A stretch of 64,000 bases of DNA from Escherichia whittamii (GTDB lineage: Bacteria > Pseudomonadota > Gammaproteobacteria > Enterobacterales > Enterobacteriaceae). The stretch's first letter is position 1. Each line of letters begins with the position of its first letter. The notes below the pieces were generated by a model. It saw only the letters and a list, made by a program, of their open reading frames with translations, searched no databases and had not been told where the DNA came from. Shown one piece after another: positions 46,301-54,302 of this stretch. The translations under genes were made by a program, and so were the position numbers. The stretch lies in NCBI RefSeq assembly GCF_014836715.1, contig NZ_JACSQI010000010.1:1-64000 (forward strand). The letters are read 5' to 3'.

Positions 46301-46677
46301 ACATCCACAGTTATTACAACGATCAGCCGGTTGATTATCTCTTCTGGCAAGGAATGGCACTGCGACTGCTGGGCGAACATCAAACCGCACAGCAACTGTT
46401 TAGTGAAATGAAACAGTGGGCGCAAGAGATGGCGAAAACCAGTATTGAAGCGGATTTCTTTGCTGTTTCACAACCTGACTTGTTGTCGCTGTATGGCGAT
46501 TTGCAACAGCAGCATAAAGAAAAATGCCTGATGGTGGCGATGCTGGCGGCCGCGGGATTAGGGGATATTGCGCAATATGAATCTGCTCGCGCTGAATTGA
46601 CTGCGATTAATCCAGCCTGGCCGAAAGCGGCATTATTCACCACCGTGATGCCTTTTATTTTTAACCGCGTTCACTAA
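43396..46677 (+). CDS. yphG: DUF5107 and TPR domain protein YphG
   Basis: A 1093-residue protein of unknown function. The first ~370 residues form a DUF5107-type domain, related to beta-sandwich sugar-active enzymes (GGRVHRAWDKVKQRDFVYHNE, WPQHHRPTTF, WSWGHSEFGQAW). From about residue 480 to the end are many helical tetratricopeptide-type repeats (for example LIRASAYERQGQYQQAEEDFWRAVW). No signal peptide is visible, so it is probably cytoplasmic. The start ATG follows TTGAGGACACC. It leads the yphGFEDCB cluster, so a role in handling the imported sugar is likely but unproven. Confidence 0.88.
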   Translation: MTPVKVWQERVEIPTYETGPQDIHPMFLENRVYQGSSGAVYPYGVTDTLNEQKTLKSWQAVWLENDYIKVMILPELGGRVHRAWDKVKQRDFVYHNEVIKPALVGLLGPWISGGIEFNWPQHHRPTTFMPVDFTIEAHEDGAQTVWVGETEPMHGLQVMTGFTLHPDRAALEIASRVYNGNATPRHFLWWANPAVKGGEGHQSVFPPDVTAVFDHGKRAVSAFPIATGTYYKVDYSAGVDISRYRNVPVPTSYMAEKSQYDFVGAWCHDEDGGLLHVANHHIAPGKKQWSWGHSEFGQAWDKSLTDNNGPYIELMTGIFADNQPDFTWLDAYEEKRFEQYFLPYHSLGMVQNASRDAVIKLQRSERGIEWGLYAISPLNGYRLAIREIDKCNALLDDAVALTPATAIQGVLHGINPDRLTIELSDADGNIVLSYQEHQPQELPLPDVAKAPLAAQDITSTDEAWFIGQHLEQYHHASRSPFDYYLRGVALDPLDYRCNLALAMLEYNRADFPQAVAYASQALKRAHVLNKNPQCGQASLIRASAYERQGQYQQAEEDFWRAVWSGNSKAGGYYGLARLAARNGNFDAGLDFCQQSLRACPTNQEVLCLQNLLLVLSGRQDNARLQREKLLRDYPLNATLWWLNWFDGRSESALAQWRGLCQGRDVNALMTAGQLINWGMPALAAEMLNALDCQRTLPLYLQASLLPKAERGELVAKAIDVFPQFVRFPNTLEEVAALECIEECWFARHLLACFYYNKRSYGKAIALWQRCVEMSPEFADGWRGLAIHAWNKQHDSELAARYLDSAYQLAPQDARLLFERDLLDKLIGAAPEKRLARLENNLEIALKRDDMTAELLNLWHLTGQANKAADILATRKFHPWEGGEGKVTSQFILNQLLRAWQHLDARQPQQASELLHAALHYPENLSEGRLPGQTDNDIWFWQAICAKALGDETEATRCLRLAATGDRTINIHSYYNDQPVDYLFWQGMALRLLGEHQTAQQLFSEMKQWAQEMAKTSIEADFFAVSQPDLLSLYGDLQQQHKEKCLMVAMLAAAGLGDIAQYESARAELTAINPAWPKAALFTTVMPFIFNRVH

Positions 46678-46773
46678 ACCCTATTAACTGTAATATTTGA
46701 GCGGCACGTGCTGCCGCTCATCACTAAATAATTAGAATAAGCCGTTGTAAATAAAAACCCTACAGGAGGCACT

Positions 46774-47757
46774 ATGCCTACAAAAATCAGAATAACCCGT
46801 AATCTATTATTAATGGCTACGCTATTGAGTAGCGCACTATTTGCCAGAGCAGCGGAAAAAGAAATGACCATTGGCGCAATATATCTTGATACCCAGGGAT
46901 ATTACGCTGGAGTGCGTCAGGGTGTTCAGGATGCGGCAAAAGATTCTTCAGTACAGGTACAGTTAATAGAAACCAATGCTCAGGGCGATATTTCAAAAGA
47001 AAGTACCTTTGTTGATACCCTCGTGGCGCGTAATGTCGATGCCATTATTTTGTCGGCAGTTTCTGAAAATGGCAGTAGCCGCACCGTTCGTCGCGCCAGT
47101 GAAGCGGGTATTCCGGTAATTTGCTACAACACCTGTATTAATCAAAAGGGCGTCGATAAATATGTTTCGGCATATCTGGTTGGTGATCCGCTGGAATTTG
47201 GTAAAAAACTGGGTAACGCTGCCGCCGATTATTTTATTGCCAACAAAATTGACCAGCCGAAAATTGCCGTCATCAATTGCGAAGCCTTTGAAGTTTGTGT
47301 GCAACGACGTAAAGGGTTTGAAGAAGTATTAAAAGCCCGCGTTCCCGGCGCGCAAATTGTCGCTAATCAGGAAGGGACTGTTTTAGATAAAGCGATTTCT
47401 GTCGGTGAAAAACTGATTATCTCCACGCCGGATCTCAACGCCATTATGGGGGAATCGGGCGGTGCGACACTCGGCGCAGTAAAAGCGGTACGCAATCAAA
47501 ATCAGGTCGGAAAAATTGCTGTTTTCGGTTCGGATATGACCACTGAAATTGCTCAGGAGCTGGAAAACAACCAGGTGCTAAAAGCGGTAGTGGATATTTC
47601 TGGTAAGAAAATGGGCAATGCTGTTTTCGCGCAAACATTGAAGGTTATCAATAAACAAGCCGACGGTGAAAAAGTGATTCAGGTGCCAATCGATCTCTAT
47701 ACCAAAACTGAAGACGGTAAACAGTGGCTGGCAACGCACGTTGATGGTCTGCCCTAA
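46774..47757 (+). CDS. yphF: Sugar-binding protein of an ABC transporter, YphF
   Basis: A 327-residue periplasmic binding protein of the ribose/galactose type. A signal peptide of about 26 residues (LLLMATLLSSALFARA) is followed by the two-lobed domain with TIGAIYLDTQGYYAGVRQGVQDAAKDSS and the hinge-region stretch AIMGESGGATLGAVKAV. The start follows AGGAGGCACT. YphE and YphD complete the transporter. The ligand is unknown. Confidence 0.9.
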   Translation: MPTKIRITRNLLLMATLLSSALFARAAEKEMTIGAIYLDTQGYYAGVRQGVQDAAKDSSVQVQLIETNAQGDISKESTFVDTLVARNVDAIILSAVSENGSSRTVRRASEAGIPVICYNTCINQKGVDKYVSAYLVGDPLEFGKKLGNAAADYFIANKIDQPKIAVINCEAFEVCVQRRKGFEEVLKARVPGAQIVANQEGTVLDKAISVGEKLIISTPDLNAIMGESGGATLGAVKAVRNQNQVGKIAVFGSDMTTEIAQELENNQVLKAVVDISGKKMGNAVFAQTLKVINKQADGEKVIQVPIDLYTKTEDGKQWLATHVDGLP

Positions 47758-47779
47758 TAGCTGATACGCAGAGGTCCCT

Positions 47780-49291
47780 ATGTTCACGGCAACAGAGGCA
47801 GTCCCGGTAGCAAAAGTGGTGGCTGGAAATAAGCATTATCCAGGCGTCGTTGCGCTGGATAACGTTAACTTCACGCTCAATAAAGGCGAAGTTCGCGCGC
47901 TGTTAGGAAAAAACGGTGCGGGAAAATCGACCCTCATTCGAATGCTTACCGGTAGCGAACGTCCGGATAGCGGTGATATCTGGATTGGCGAGACGCGACT
48001 GGAAGGTGACGAAGCTACGCTGACTCGCCGTGCCGCTGAACTGGGGGTACGCGCGGTTTATCAGGAGTTAAGTCTGGTGGAGGGGCTGACGGTGGCGGAA
48101 AACCTCTGCCTTGGTCAATGGCCACGCCGCAATAGCATGATTGATTACCCGCAAATGGCGCAGGATGCCCAACGTTGCTTACAGGCGCTGGGTGTCGACG
48201 TTAGCCCTGAACAACTTGTTTCGACATTGAGTCCGGCGCAAAAGCAACTGGTGGAAATTGCGCGGGTGATGAAGGGCGAGCCGCGCGTGGTCATTCTTGA
48301 TGAACCCACCAGCTCGCTTGCCAGTGCGGAAGTTGAACTGGTGATAAGCGCCGTGAAAAAGATGTCAGCACTGGGCGTGGCGGTGATTTACGTCAGCCAC
48401 CGGATGGAAGAAATCCGCCGCATTGCCTCCTGTGCCACCGTTATGCGCGATGGTCAGGTGGCGGGTGATGTGATGCTCGAAAACACCTCAACCCGCCATA
48501 TTGTGTCGCTGATGCTCGGACGCGATCACGTTGATATTGCACCGGTTGTTGCTCAGGAGATTGCGGACCAGGCCGTACTGGAAGTTCGCGCGTTACGCCA
48601 CAGACCAAAGCTTACGGAGATCAGTTTCTCCCTGCGTCGTGGCGAAGTGCTCGGCATTGCTGGCCTGCTGGGGGCAGGGCGCAGTGAATTGCTGAAAGCG
48701 ATTGTTGGGCTGGAGACGTATGAACAGGGCGAAATTATTGTCAACGGCGAGAAAGTCACGCGCCCCGATTACGGCGACATGCTGAAACGCGGGATTGGTT
48801 ATACGCCAGAAAACCGCAAAGAAGCAGGGATCATTCCCTGGCTGGGCGTTGACGAAAATACGGTACTGACCAATCGGCAAAAAATCAGCGCCAACGGCGT
48901 ACTGCAATGGTCCACCATCCGCCGCCTGACCGAAGAGGTGATGCAGCGGATGACGGTCAAGGCTGCCAGTAGCGAAACGCCCATCGGCACGCTTTCTGGC
49001 GGCAATCAGCAAAAAGTGGTGATCGGTCGTTGGGTCTATGCCGCCAGCCAGATTTTGTTGCTCGACGAGCCAACGCGCGGCGTCGATATCGAAGCCAAGC
49101 AGCAGATCTATCGTATTGTCCGCGAGCTGGCCGCAGAAGGAAAAAGCGTGGTGTTTATCTCCAGTGAAGTGGAGGAGTTGCCGCTGGTGTGCGACCGCAT
49201 CCTGTTGTTACAGCACGGCACGTTCTCGCAGGAGTTTCACTCGCCGGTCAATGTGGATGAGCTGATGTCCGCCATTCTGTCTGTGCACTGA
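47780..49291 (+). CDS. yphE: ABC transporter ATP-binding protein YphE (sugar)
   Basis: A 503-residue double ATPase of the RbsA/XylG type. The first half has Walker A GKNGAGKST (43-51) and LDEPTSS; its signature is LSPAQKQ, a variant of LSGGQ. The second half has the usual degenerate Walker A (GLLGAGRSE), the signature LSGGNQQ and LDEPTRGVD, as in ribose-type importers. Encoded 22 nt after yphF, with yphD next. Confidence 0.93.
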   Translation: MFTATEAVPVAKVVAGNKHYPGVVALDNVNFTLNKGEVRALLGKNGAGKSTLIRMLTGSERPDSGDIWIGETRLEGDEATLTRRAAELGVRAVYQELSLVEGLTVAENLCLGQWPRRNSMIDYPQMAQDAQRCLQALGVDVSPEQLVSTLSPAQKQLVEIARVMKGEPRVVILDEPTSSLASAEVELVISAVKKMSALGVAVIYVSHRMEEIRRIASCATVMRDGQVAGDVMLENTSTRHIVSLMLGRDHVDIAPVVAQEIADQAVLEVRALRHRPKLTEISFSLRRGEVLGIAGLLGAGRSELLKAIVGLETYEQGEIIVNGEKVTRPDYGDMLKRGIGYTPENRKEAGIIPWLGVDENTVLTNRQKISANGVLQWSTIRRLTEEVMQRMTVKAASSETPIGTLSGGNQQKVVIGRWVYAASQILLLDEPTRGVDIEAKQQIYRIVRELAAEGKSVVFISSEVEELPLVCDRILLLQHGTFSQEFHSPVNVDELMSAILSVH

Positions 49292-49315
49292 TGAATTTTA
49301 CCGAGGAACCTGAAG

Positions 49316-50314
49316 ATGTCTGCTTCGTCATTACCATTGCCGCAGGGCAAGAGCGTCTCGCTCAAACAATTTGTCAGTCGCCATATTAATGAGATTGGTT
49401 TGCTGGTGGTGATTGCCATTTTGTATCTGGTCTTCTCCCTGAACGCGCCTGGCTTTATCTCATTGAATAACCAGATGAACGTGCTGCGCGATGCCGCCAC
49501 CATCGGGATCGCCGCCTGGGCGATGACGCTGATTATTATCTCCGGTGAAATTGATGTCAGCGTTGGGCCGATGGTGGCTTTTGTCTCAGTGTGCCTGGCG
49601 TTTTTGCTGCAATTTGACGTTCCGCTGGCGATTGCTTGCCTGCTGGTGTTGCTGTTAGGGGCGCTGATGGGAACGCTCGCCGGGGTGCTGCGCGGCGTGT
49701 TTAACGTGCCAAGTTTCGTTGCCACACTGGGGTTGTGGAGCGCCCTGCGCGGAATGGGGCTGTTTATGACTAACGCCCTGCCAGTGCCGATTGACGAAAA
49801 CGAGGTCCTGGACTGGCTGGGGGGACAATTTCTCGGTGTGCCAGTATCCGCGCTGATCATGATGGTGTTGTTTACGCTGTTTGTGTTCATCAGCCGCAAA
49901 ACTGCTTTCGGGCGCTCGGTTTTTGCCGTTGGCGGTAATGCTACGGCAGCGCAGTTGTGCGGTATTAACGTTCGTCGGGTGCGCATTCTCATCTTTACCC
50001 TTTCGGGATTATTAGCGGCGGTGACGGGCATTTTGCTGGCGGCGCGCCTTGGTTCTGGTAACGCAGGTGCGGCCAACGGTCTGGAGTTTGATGTTATTGC
50101 CGCTGTCGTGGTCGGCGGTACGGCGCTTTCCGGTGGTCGCGGCTCGTTGTTCGGTACGCTGCTTGGCGTACTGGTGATTACGCTAATCGGTAACGGTCTG
50201 GTGTTGCTTGGGATTAACTCCTTTTTCCAGCAGGTGGTGCGCGGCGTCATCATCGTGGTGGCGGTCCTGGCGAATATCTTGCTGACCCAGCGAAGCAGTA
50301 AAGCGAAACGCTAA
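49316..50314 (+). CDS. yphD: Sugar ABC transporter permease YphD
   Basis: A 332-residue inner-membrane permease of the ribose type (BPD_transp_2 family), with 8-10 hydrophobic segments. Family features include ISGEIDVSVGPMVAF in the first half and the conserved ATPase-contact loop ending AVVVGGTALSGGRGSLFGTLLGV. It would form a homodimer with YphE and receive sugar from YphF. Confidence 0.92.
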   Translation: MSASSLPLPQGKSVSLKQFVSRHINEIGLLVVIAILYLVFSLNAPGFISLNNQMNVLRDAATIGIAAWAMTLIIISGEIDVSVGPMVAFVSVCLAFLLQFDVPLAIACLLVLLLGALMGTLAGVLRGVFNVPSFVATLGLWSALRGMGLFMTNALPVPIDENEVLDWLGGQFLGVPVSALIMMVLFTLFVFISRKTAFGRSVFAVGGNATAAQLCGINVRRVRILIFTLSGLLAAVTGILLAARLGSGNAGAANGLEFDVIAAVVVGGTALSGGRGSLFGTLLGVLVITLIGNGLVLLGINSFFQQVVRGVIIVVAVLANILLTQRSSKAKR

Positions 50315-50379
50315 ACCTTAACGCCCCTGGCGCGGGTGCGGCAGGGATGAAAATTAATCGTATTGTTAATGAGGGATTT

Positions 50380-51441
50380 ATGAAAACGATGCTGGCAGCT
50401 TATTTACCAGGAAATTCGACCGTCGATCTGCGGGAAGTTGCGGTGCCGACGCCGGGGATTAACCAGGTGCTGATCAAAATGAAATCCTCCGGGATTTGCG
50501 GAAGCGATGTCCACTACATTTATCATCAGCACCGCGCCACGGCGGCCGCGCCCGATAAACCGTTATACCAGGGATTTATCAACGGTCATGAACCGTGCGG
50601 GCAAATTGTGGCAATGGGGCAAGGCTGTCGCCATTTCAAAGAGGGCGATCGCGTGCTGGTGTATCACATTTCTGGCTGTGGTTTTTGCCCGAACTGCCGC
50701 CGCGGTTTTCCTATCTCTTGTACCGGCGAAGGAAAAGCGGCTTACGGCTGGCAGCGTGACGGCGGTCATGCCGAATACCTGCTGGCGGAAGAAAAAGATC
50801 TGATCCTCCTGCCGGATGCGTTGAGCTACGAAGATGGTGCGTTTATCAGTTGTGGCGTTGGCACGGCCTATGAAGGGATTTTGCGCGGTGAAGTTTCCGG
50901 CAGCGATAACGTGCTGGTGGTTGGTCTGGGACCGGTCGGCATGATGGCGATGATGCTGGCGAAAGGTCGCGGTGCAAAACGGATCATCGGCGTTGATATG
51001 TTGCCGGAACGTCTGGCAATGGCGAAACAGTTAGGCGTGATGGATCACGGTTATTTGGCAACCACTGAAGATCTGCCGCAGATAATCGCCGAACTCACTC
51101 ACGGTGGCGCGGATGTTGCGCTCGATTGCTCCGGTAATGCCGCAGGTCGCTTACTGGCACTGCAATCCACCGCTGACTGGGGACGCGTGGTTTACATTGG
51201 TGAAACCGGAAAAGTGGAGTTCGAGGTTAGCGCTGACCTGATGCACCACCAACGGCGAATTATTGGTTCCTGGGTGACCAGTTTGTTCCATATGGAGAAA
51301 TGCGCCCACGATTTGACTGACTGGAAATTGTGGCCGCGTAACGCCATTACTCATCGCTTCACGCTGGAACAGGCGGGAGATGCTTATGCGCTGATGGCAA
51401 GCGGCAAATGCGGCAAAGTCGTGATTAACTTCCCGGATTAA
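50380..51441 (+). CDS. yphC: Zinc-dependent sugar or polyol dehydrogenase YphC
   Basis: A 353-residue medium-chain dehydrogenase of the sorbitol/threonine dehydrogenase type. Catalytic zinc ligands are Cys40 and His70-Glu71; structural zinc cysteines are 100, 103, 106 and 114; the NAD-binding GLGPVG is intact. The ATG at 50380 follows GAGGGATTT; 11 upstream codons are ignored. In this cluster it probably oxidises the imported sugar or polyol. The substrate is unknown. Confidence 0.9.
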   Translation: MKTMLAAYLPGNSTVDLREVAVPTPGINQVLIKMKSSGICGSDVHYIYHQHRATAAAPDKPLYQGFINGHEPCGQIVAMGQGCRHFKEGDRVLVYHISGCGFCPNCRRGFPISCTGEGKAAYGWQRDGGHAEYLLAEEKDLILLPDALSYEDGAFISCGVGTAYEGILRGEVSGSDNVLVVGLGPVGMMAMMLAKGRGAKRIIGVDMLPERLAMAKQLGVMDHGYLATTEDLPQIIAELTHGGADVALDCSGNAAGRLLALQSTADWGRVVYIGETGKVEFEVSADLMHHQRRIIGSWVTSLFHMEKCAHDLTDWKLWPRNAITHRFTLEQAGDAYALMASGKCGKVVINFPD

Positions 51442-51452
51442 GGAGTTAGCGG

Positions 51453-52325
51453 ATGACCATCTATACCTTATCTCACGGGCCGCTAAAGCTGGATGTCTCT
51501 GACCAGGGCGGCGTAATCGAAGGTTTCTGGCGTGACACGACGCCGCTCTTACGTCCCGGTAAAAAAAACGGTGTGGCAACCGATGCCTCTTGTTTTCCGC
51601 TGGTGCCATTTGCAAACCGGGTGAGCGGCAACCGTTTTGTCTGGCAGGAGCGAGAGTATCAACTGCAACAAAATGTTGAGTGGGATACGCACTATCTGCA
51701 CGGTGACGGCTGGCTGGGCGAGTGGCAATGTGTAACGCGCAGCGATGATAGCTTGTGTCTGGTGTATGAACATCGCACGGGTGTTTATCACTATCGGGTA
51801 AGTCAGGCGTTTCATTTAACGGCAGATACGCTGAGGGTCACGCTCTCTGTCACCAATCAAGGGGTAGAGACGCTGCCATTTGGTACCGGCTGGCATCCTT
51901 ATTTTCCGTTGTCGCCGCAAACGCGGATTCAGGCACAGGCGAGCGGTTACTGGCTGGAGCGGGAGCAGTGGCTGGCGGGTGAGTTTTGCGAGCAGTTACC
52001 GCAGGAGCTGGATTTCAACCAGCTCGCGTCGTTGCCGCGCCAGTGGGTAAACAATGGTTTTGCTGGCTGGAATGGTCAGGCCCGCATCGAGCAGCCGCAG
52101 GAAGGTTACGCCATCACTATGGAGACGACGCCGCCCGCGCCGTGCTATTTCATCTTTGTCTCCGACCCGGTGTTTGATAAAGGGTATGCGTTTGATTTCT
52201 TCTGTCTGGAGCCGATGAGTCATGCGCCGGATGACCATCATCGCTCTGAAGGGGGGGACCTCATTGCGCTTGCGCCGGGGGAATCAACAACCTCAGAGAT
52301 GTCGTTGCGGGTTGAGTTGCTGTAA
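51453..52325 (+). CDS. yphB: Aldose 1-epimerase-like protein YphB
   Basis: A 290-residue protein of the galactose mutarotase superfamily. Typical features are FPLVPFANRVSGNRF near residues 48-62, HYLHGDGW with a catalytic-type His (about 85-92), GTGWHPYFPL and the late Glu in CLEPMSHAP. It would interconvert anomers or related sugar forms. It starts 11 nt after yphC and ends the presumed operon, before a REP pair. Confidence 0.9.
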   Translation: MTIYTLSHGPLKLDVSDQGGVIEGFWRDTTPLLRPGKKNGVATDASCFPLVPFANRVSGNRFVWQEREYQLQQNVEWDTHYLHGDGWLGEWQCVTRSDDSLCLVYEHRTGVYHYRVSQAFHLTADTLRVTLSVTNQGVETLPFGTGWHPYFPLSPQTRIQAQASGYWLEREQWLAGEFCEQLPQELDFNQLASLPRQWVNNGFAGWNGQARIEQPQEGYAITMETTPPAPCYFIFVSDPVFDKGYAFDFFCLEPMSHAPDDHHRSEGGDLIALAPGESTTSEMSLRVELL

Positions 52326-52383
52326 TTTATAAAATACCGGATGCACAGGCCTACAGGGTAATTTCGACTTGGTAGCAATCGGC

Positions 52384-52477
<94 letters not shown>

Positions 52478-52483
52478 ATGTTT

Positions 52484-52906
52484 TTAACGTCGATCCAGAG
52501 AAATAGCCCCCGGCCCGGTAATTGCCAGCAGCAGGAATGCGCCAGCAATGCTGATATTCTTCCAGAAATTAATCATATTTGGCCCGACCGCATCGCCGGT
52601 CATATCCCAGTAATGGTGGCCAATCACCGCCGTACCCAACGTGTAGAAAATAAACAGTATCGCCAGTGGGCGGGTGAAAAAGCCAAGTACGATTAATATC
52701 GCGGCGGGGACTTCCATAATCACCGCAATAACTGCCGCCAGCATCGGCATCGGTGCGCCCAGCGAGGCCATATATTGTACAGTACCGTCAAAGCCCATCA
52801 TTTTGGGAAAACCAAAAATAATGAAAATTAAGATGACGGCGATACGGGCAATTAATAACAACACGGGGCGGGCGGCACCAAAATCAAAATAACGTAGTGA
52901 GTTCAT
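52484..52906 (-). CDS. yphA: DoxX-family inner-membrane protein YphA
   Basis: A 140-residue membrane protein of the DoxX family (also described as DoxD-like) with four hydrophobic segments (about residues 13-32, 48-70, 72-90, 108-128) and the family stretch [22 protein letters not shown]. Its function is unknown. In K-12 it lies directly after hcaD; here no hca gene precedes it. The ATG at 52906 gives the known length. Confidence 0.92.
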   Translation of the reverse strand: MNSLRYFDFGAARPVLLLIARIAVILIFIIFGFPKMMGFDGTVQYMASLGAPMPMLAAVIAVIMEVPAAILIVLGFFTRPLAILFIFYTLGTAVIGHHYWDMTGDAVGPNMINFWKNISIAGAFLLLAITGPGAISLDRR

Positions 52907-53162
52907 AACCAATCCCTTTGCAAGATAATGTGATTTAAACGTAATACACACACTCGCACCTCGCCACGCCTCAGCAGATGAGAAATTTGGTAATTATCCA
53001 GGTCAGCATCCAGCGCATTTTCTGTAGGTGATATTTTGTTAGCGGTATTAACGATAATTTTTTCCAGAATGGTGTACTGGAAGTGGCCCTGATTTTCTTA
53101 TTTTTCAACTTGCAACAACATTCGATTAACCTCAGACTAACGCCTCCTGACGGGAGGGACTC
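52907..53162. other. Short yphA-hcaT junction where hcaREFCBD is absent
   Basis: Only 256 bases separate yphA from hcaT. In K-12 the regulator hcaR and the dioxygenase genes hcaE, F, C, B and D lie here. I saw no remnant of them in any frame and no insertion-sequence end, direct repeat or integrase. The stretch is AT-rich around 53030-53120 and presumably holds the promoters of both genes. Confidence 0.75.
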
Positions 53163-54302
53163 ATGGTTTTGCAATCCACGCGCTGGCTGGCGCTCGGTTA
53201 TTTCACTTACTTTTTTAGCTACGGTATTTTTCTACCTTTCTGGAGCGTCTGGCTTAAGGGAATTGGCTTAACGCCAGAAACCATCGGCCTGTTGTTGGGA
53301 GCCGGGTTGGTGGCCCGTTTTCTCGGTAGTTTGATAATTGCGCCTCGTGTCAGCGATCCTTCTCGCCTGATTTCTGCGCTGCGTGTACTGGCGTTGCTGA
53401 CGCTACTTTTTGCTATCGCCTTCTGGGCGGGTGCGCACGTAGCGTGGCTGATGGTGGTGATGGTTGGTTTTAACCTCTTTTTCTCACCGCTGGTGCCGTT
53501 GACCGATGCATTGGCGAATACCTGGCAAAAGCAGTTCCCGCTTGATTATGGCAAAGTGCGACTTTGGGGCTCGGTGGCGTTTGTCATTGGCTCGGCGCTA
53601 ACGGGAAAACTGGTCAGCGTATTCGATTATCGGGTGATTCTGGCAATGCTGACGTTGGGCGTAGCATCTATGCTGCTCGGTTTTCTGATTCGCCCGACCA
53701 TTCAGCCACAAGGAGCAAGCCGCCAACAGGAAAGCACCGGTTGGCCAGCGTGGTTGGCGCTGGTTCGCCAGAACTGGCGTTTTCTGGCCTGCGTGTGTTT
53801 GTTGCAGGGGGCGCATGCGGCTTATTATGGTTTTAGCGCCATTTACTGGCAGGCGGCTGGCTATTCGGCCTCGGCAGTAGGCTATTTGTGGTCGCTGGGC
53901 GTGGTGGCGGAAGTCATTATCTTTGCGCTGAGTAATAAGCTTTTCCGCCGTTGTAGCGCCCGTGATATGTTGCTGATCTCGGCGGTATGCGGGGTAGTGC
54001 GTTGGGGAATTATGGGGGCAACCACTGAGCTGCCGTGGTTGATTATGGTGCAAATTCTGCATTGCGGCACCTTCACCGTGTGCCACCTGGCGGCCATGCG
54101 CTACATTGCCGCTCGTCAGGGGGGCGAGGTGATCCGCTTACAGGCAGTTTATTCTGCCGTCGCGATGGGCGGCAGTATTGCCATCATGACCGTCTTTGCC
54201 GGTTTCCTGTATCAATATCTGGGGCATGGCGTGTTCTGGGTGATGGCATTGGTGGCGTTTCCGGCAATGTTTTTGCGCCCAAAAGTCGTTCCCTCATGCT
54301 GA
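53163..54302 (+). CDS. hcaT: MFS transporter HcaT (predicted 3-phenylpropionate importer)
   Basis: A 379-residue, 12-helix permease of the phenylpropionate-type MFS group (similar to LacY/NagP relatives), proposed to import 3-phenylpropionate. It starts MVLQSTRWLALGYFTYFFSYG. The start follows GGGAGGGACTC. Its catabolic genes are missing in this window, so it is either an orphan or serves a different acid. Its last nine bases overlap convergent csiE. Confidence 0.92.
   Translation: MVLQSTRWLALGYFTYFFSYGIFLPFWSVWLKGIGLTPETIGLLLGAGLVARFLGSLIIAPRVSDPSRLISALRVLALLTLLFAIAFWAGAHVAWLMVVMVGFNLFFSPLVPLTDALANTWQKQFPLDYGKVRLWGSVAFVIGSALTGKLVSVFDYRVILAMLTLGVASMLLGFLIRPTIQPQGASRQQESTGWPAWLALVRQNWRFLACVCLLQGAHAAYYGFSAIYWQAAGYSASAVGYLWSLGVVAEVIIFALSNKLFRRCSARDMLLISAVCGVVRWGIMGATTELPWLIMVQILHCGTFTVCHLAAMRYIAARQGGEVIRLQAVYSAVAMGGSIAIMTVFAGFLYQYLGHGVFWVMALVAFPAMFLRPKVVPSC

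Noticed and set aside
52971-53174. 67-codon minus-strand frame between yphA and hcaT, considered as an hca remnant
   Set aside because: The translation shows no resemblance to HcaR, HcaD or other Hca proteins as I know them and it has no start signal.
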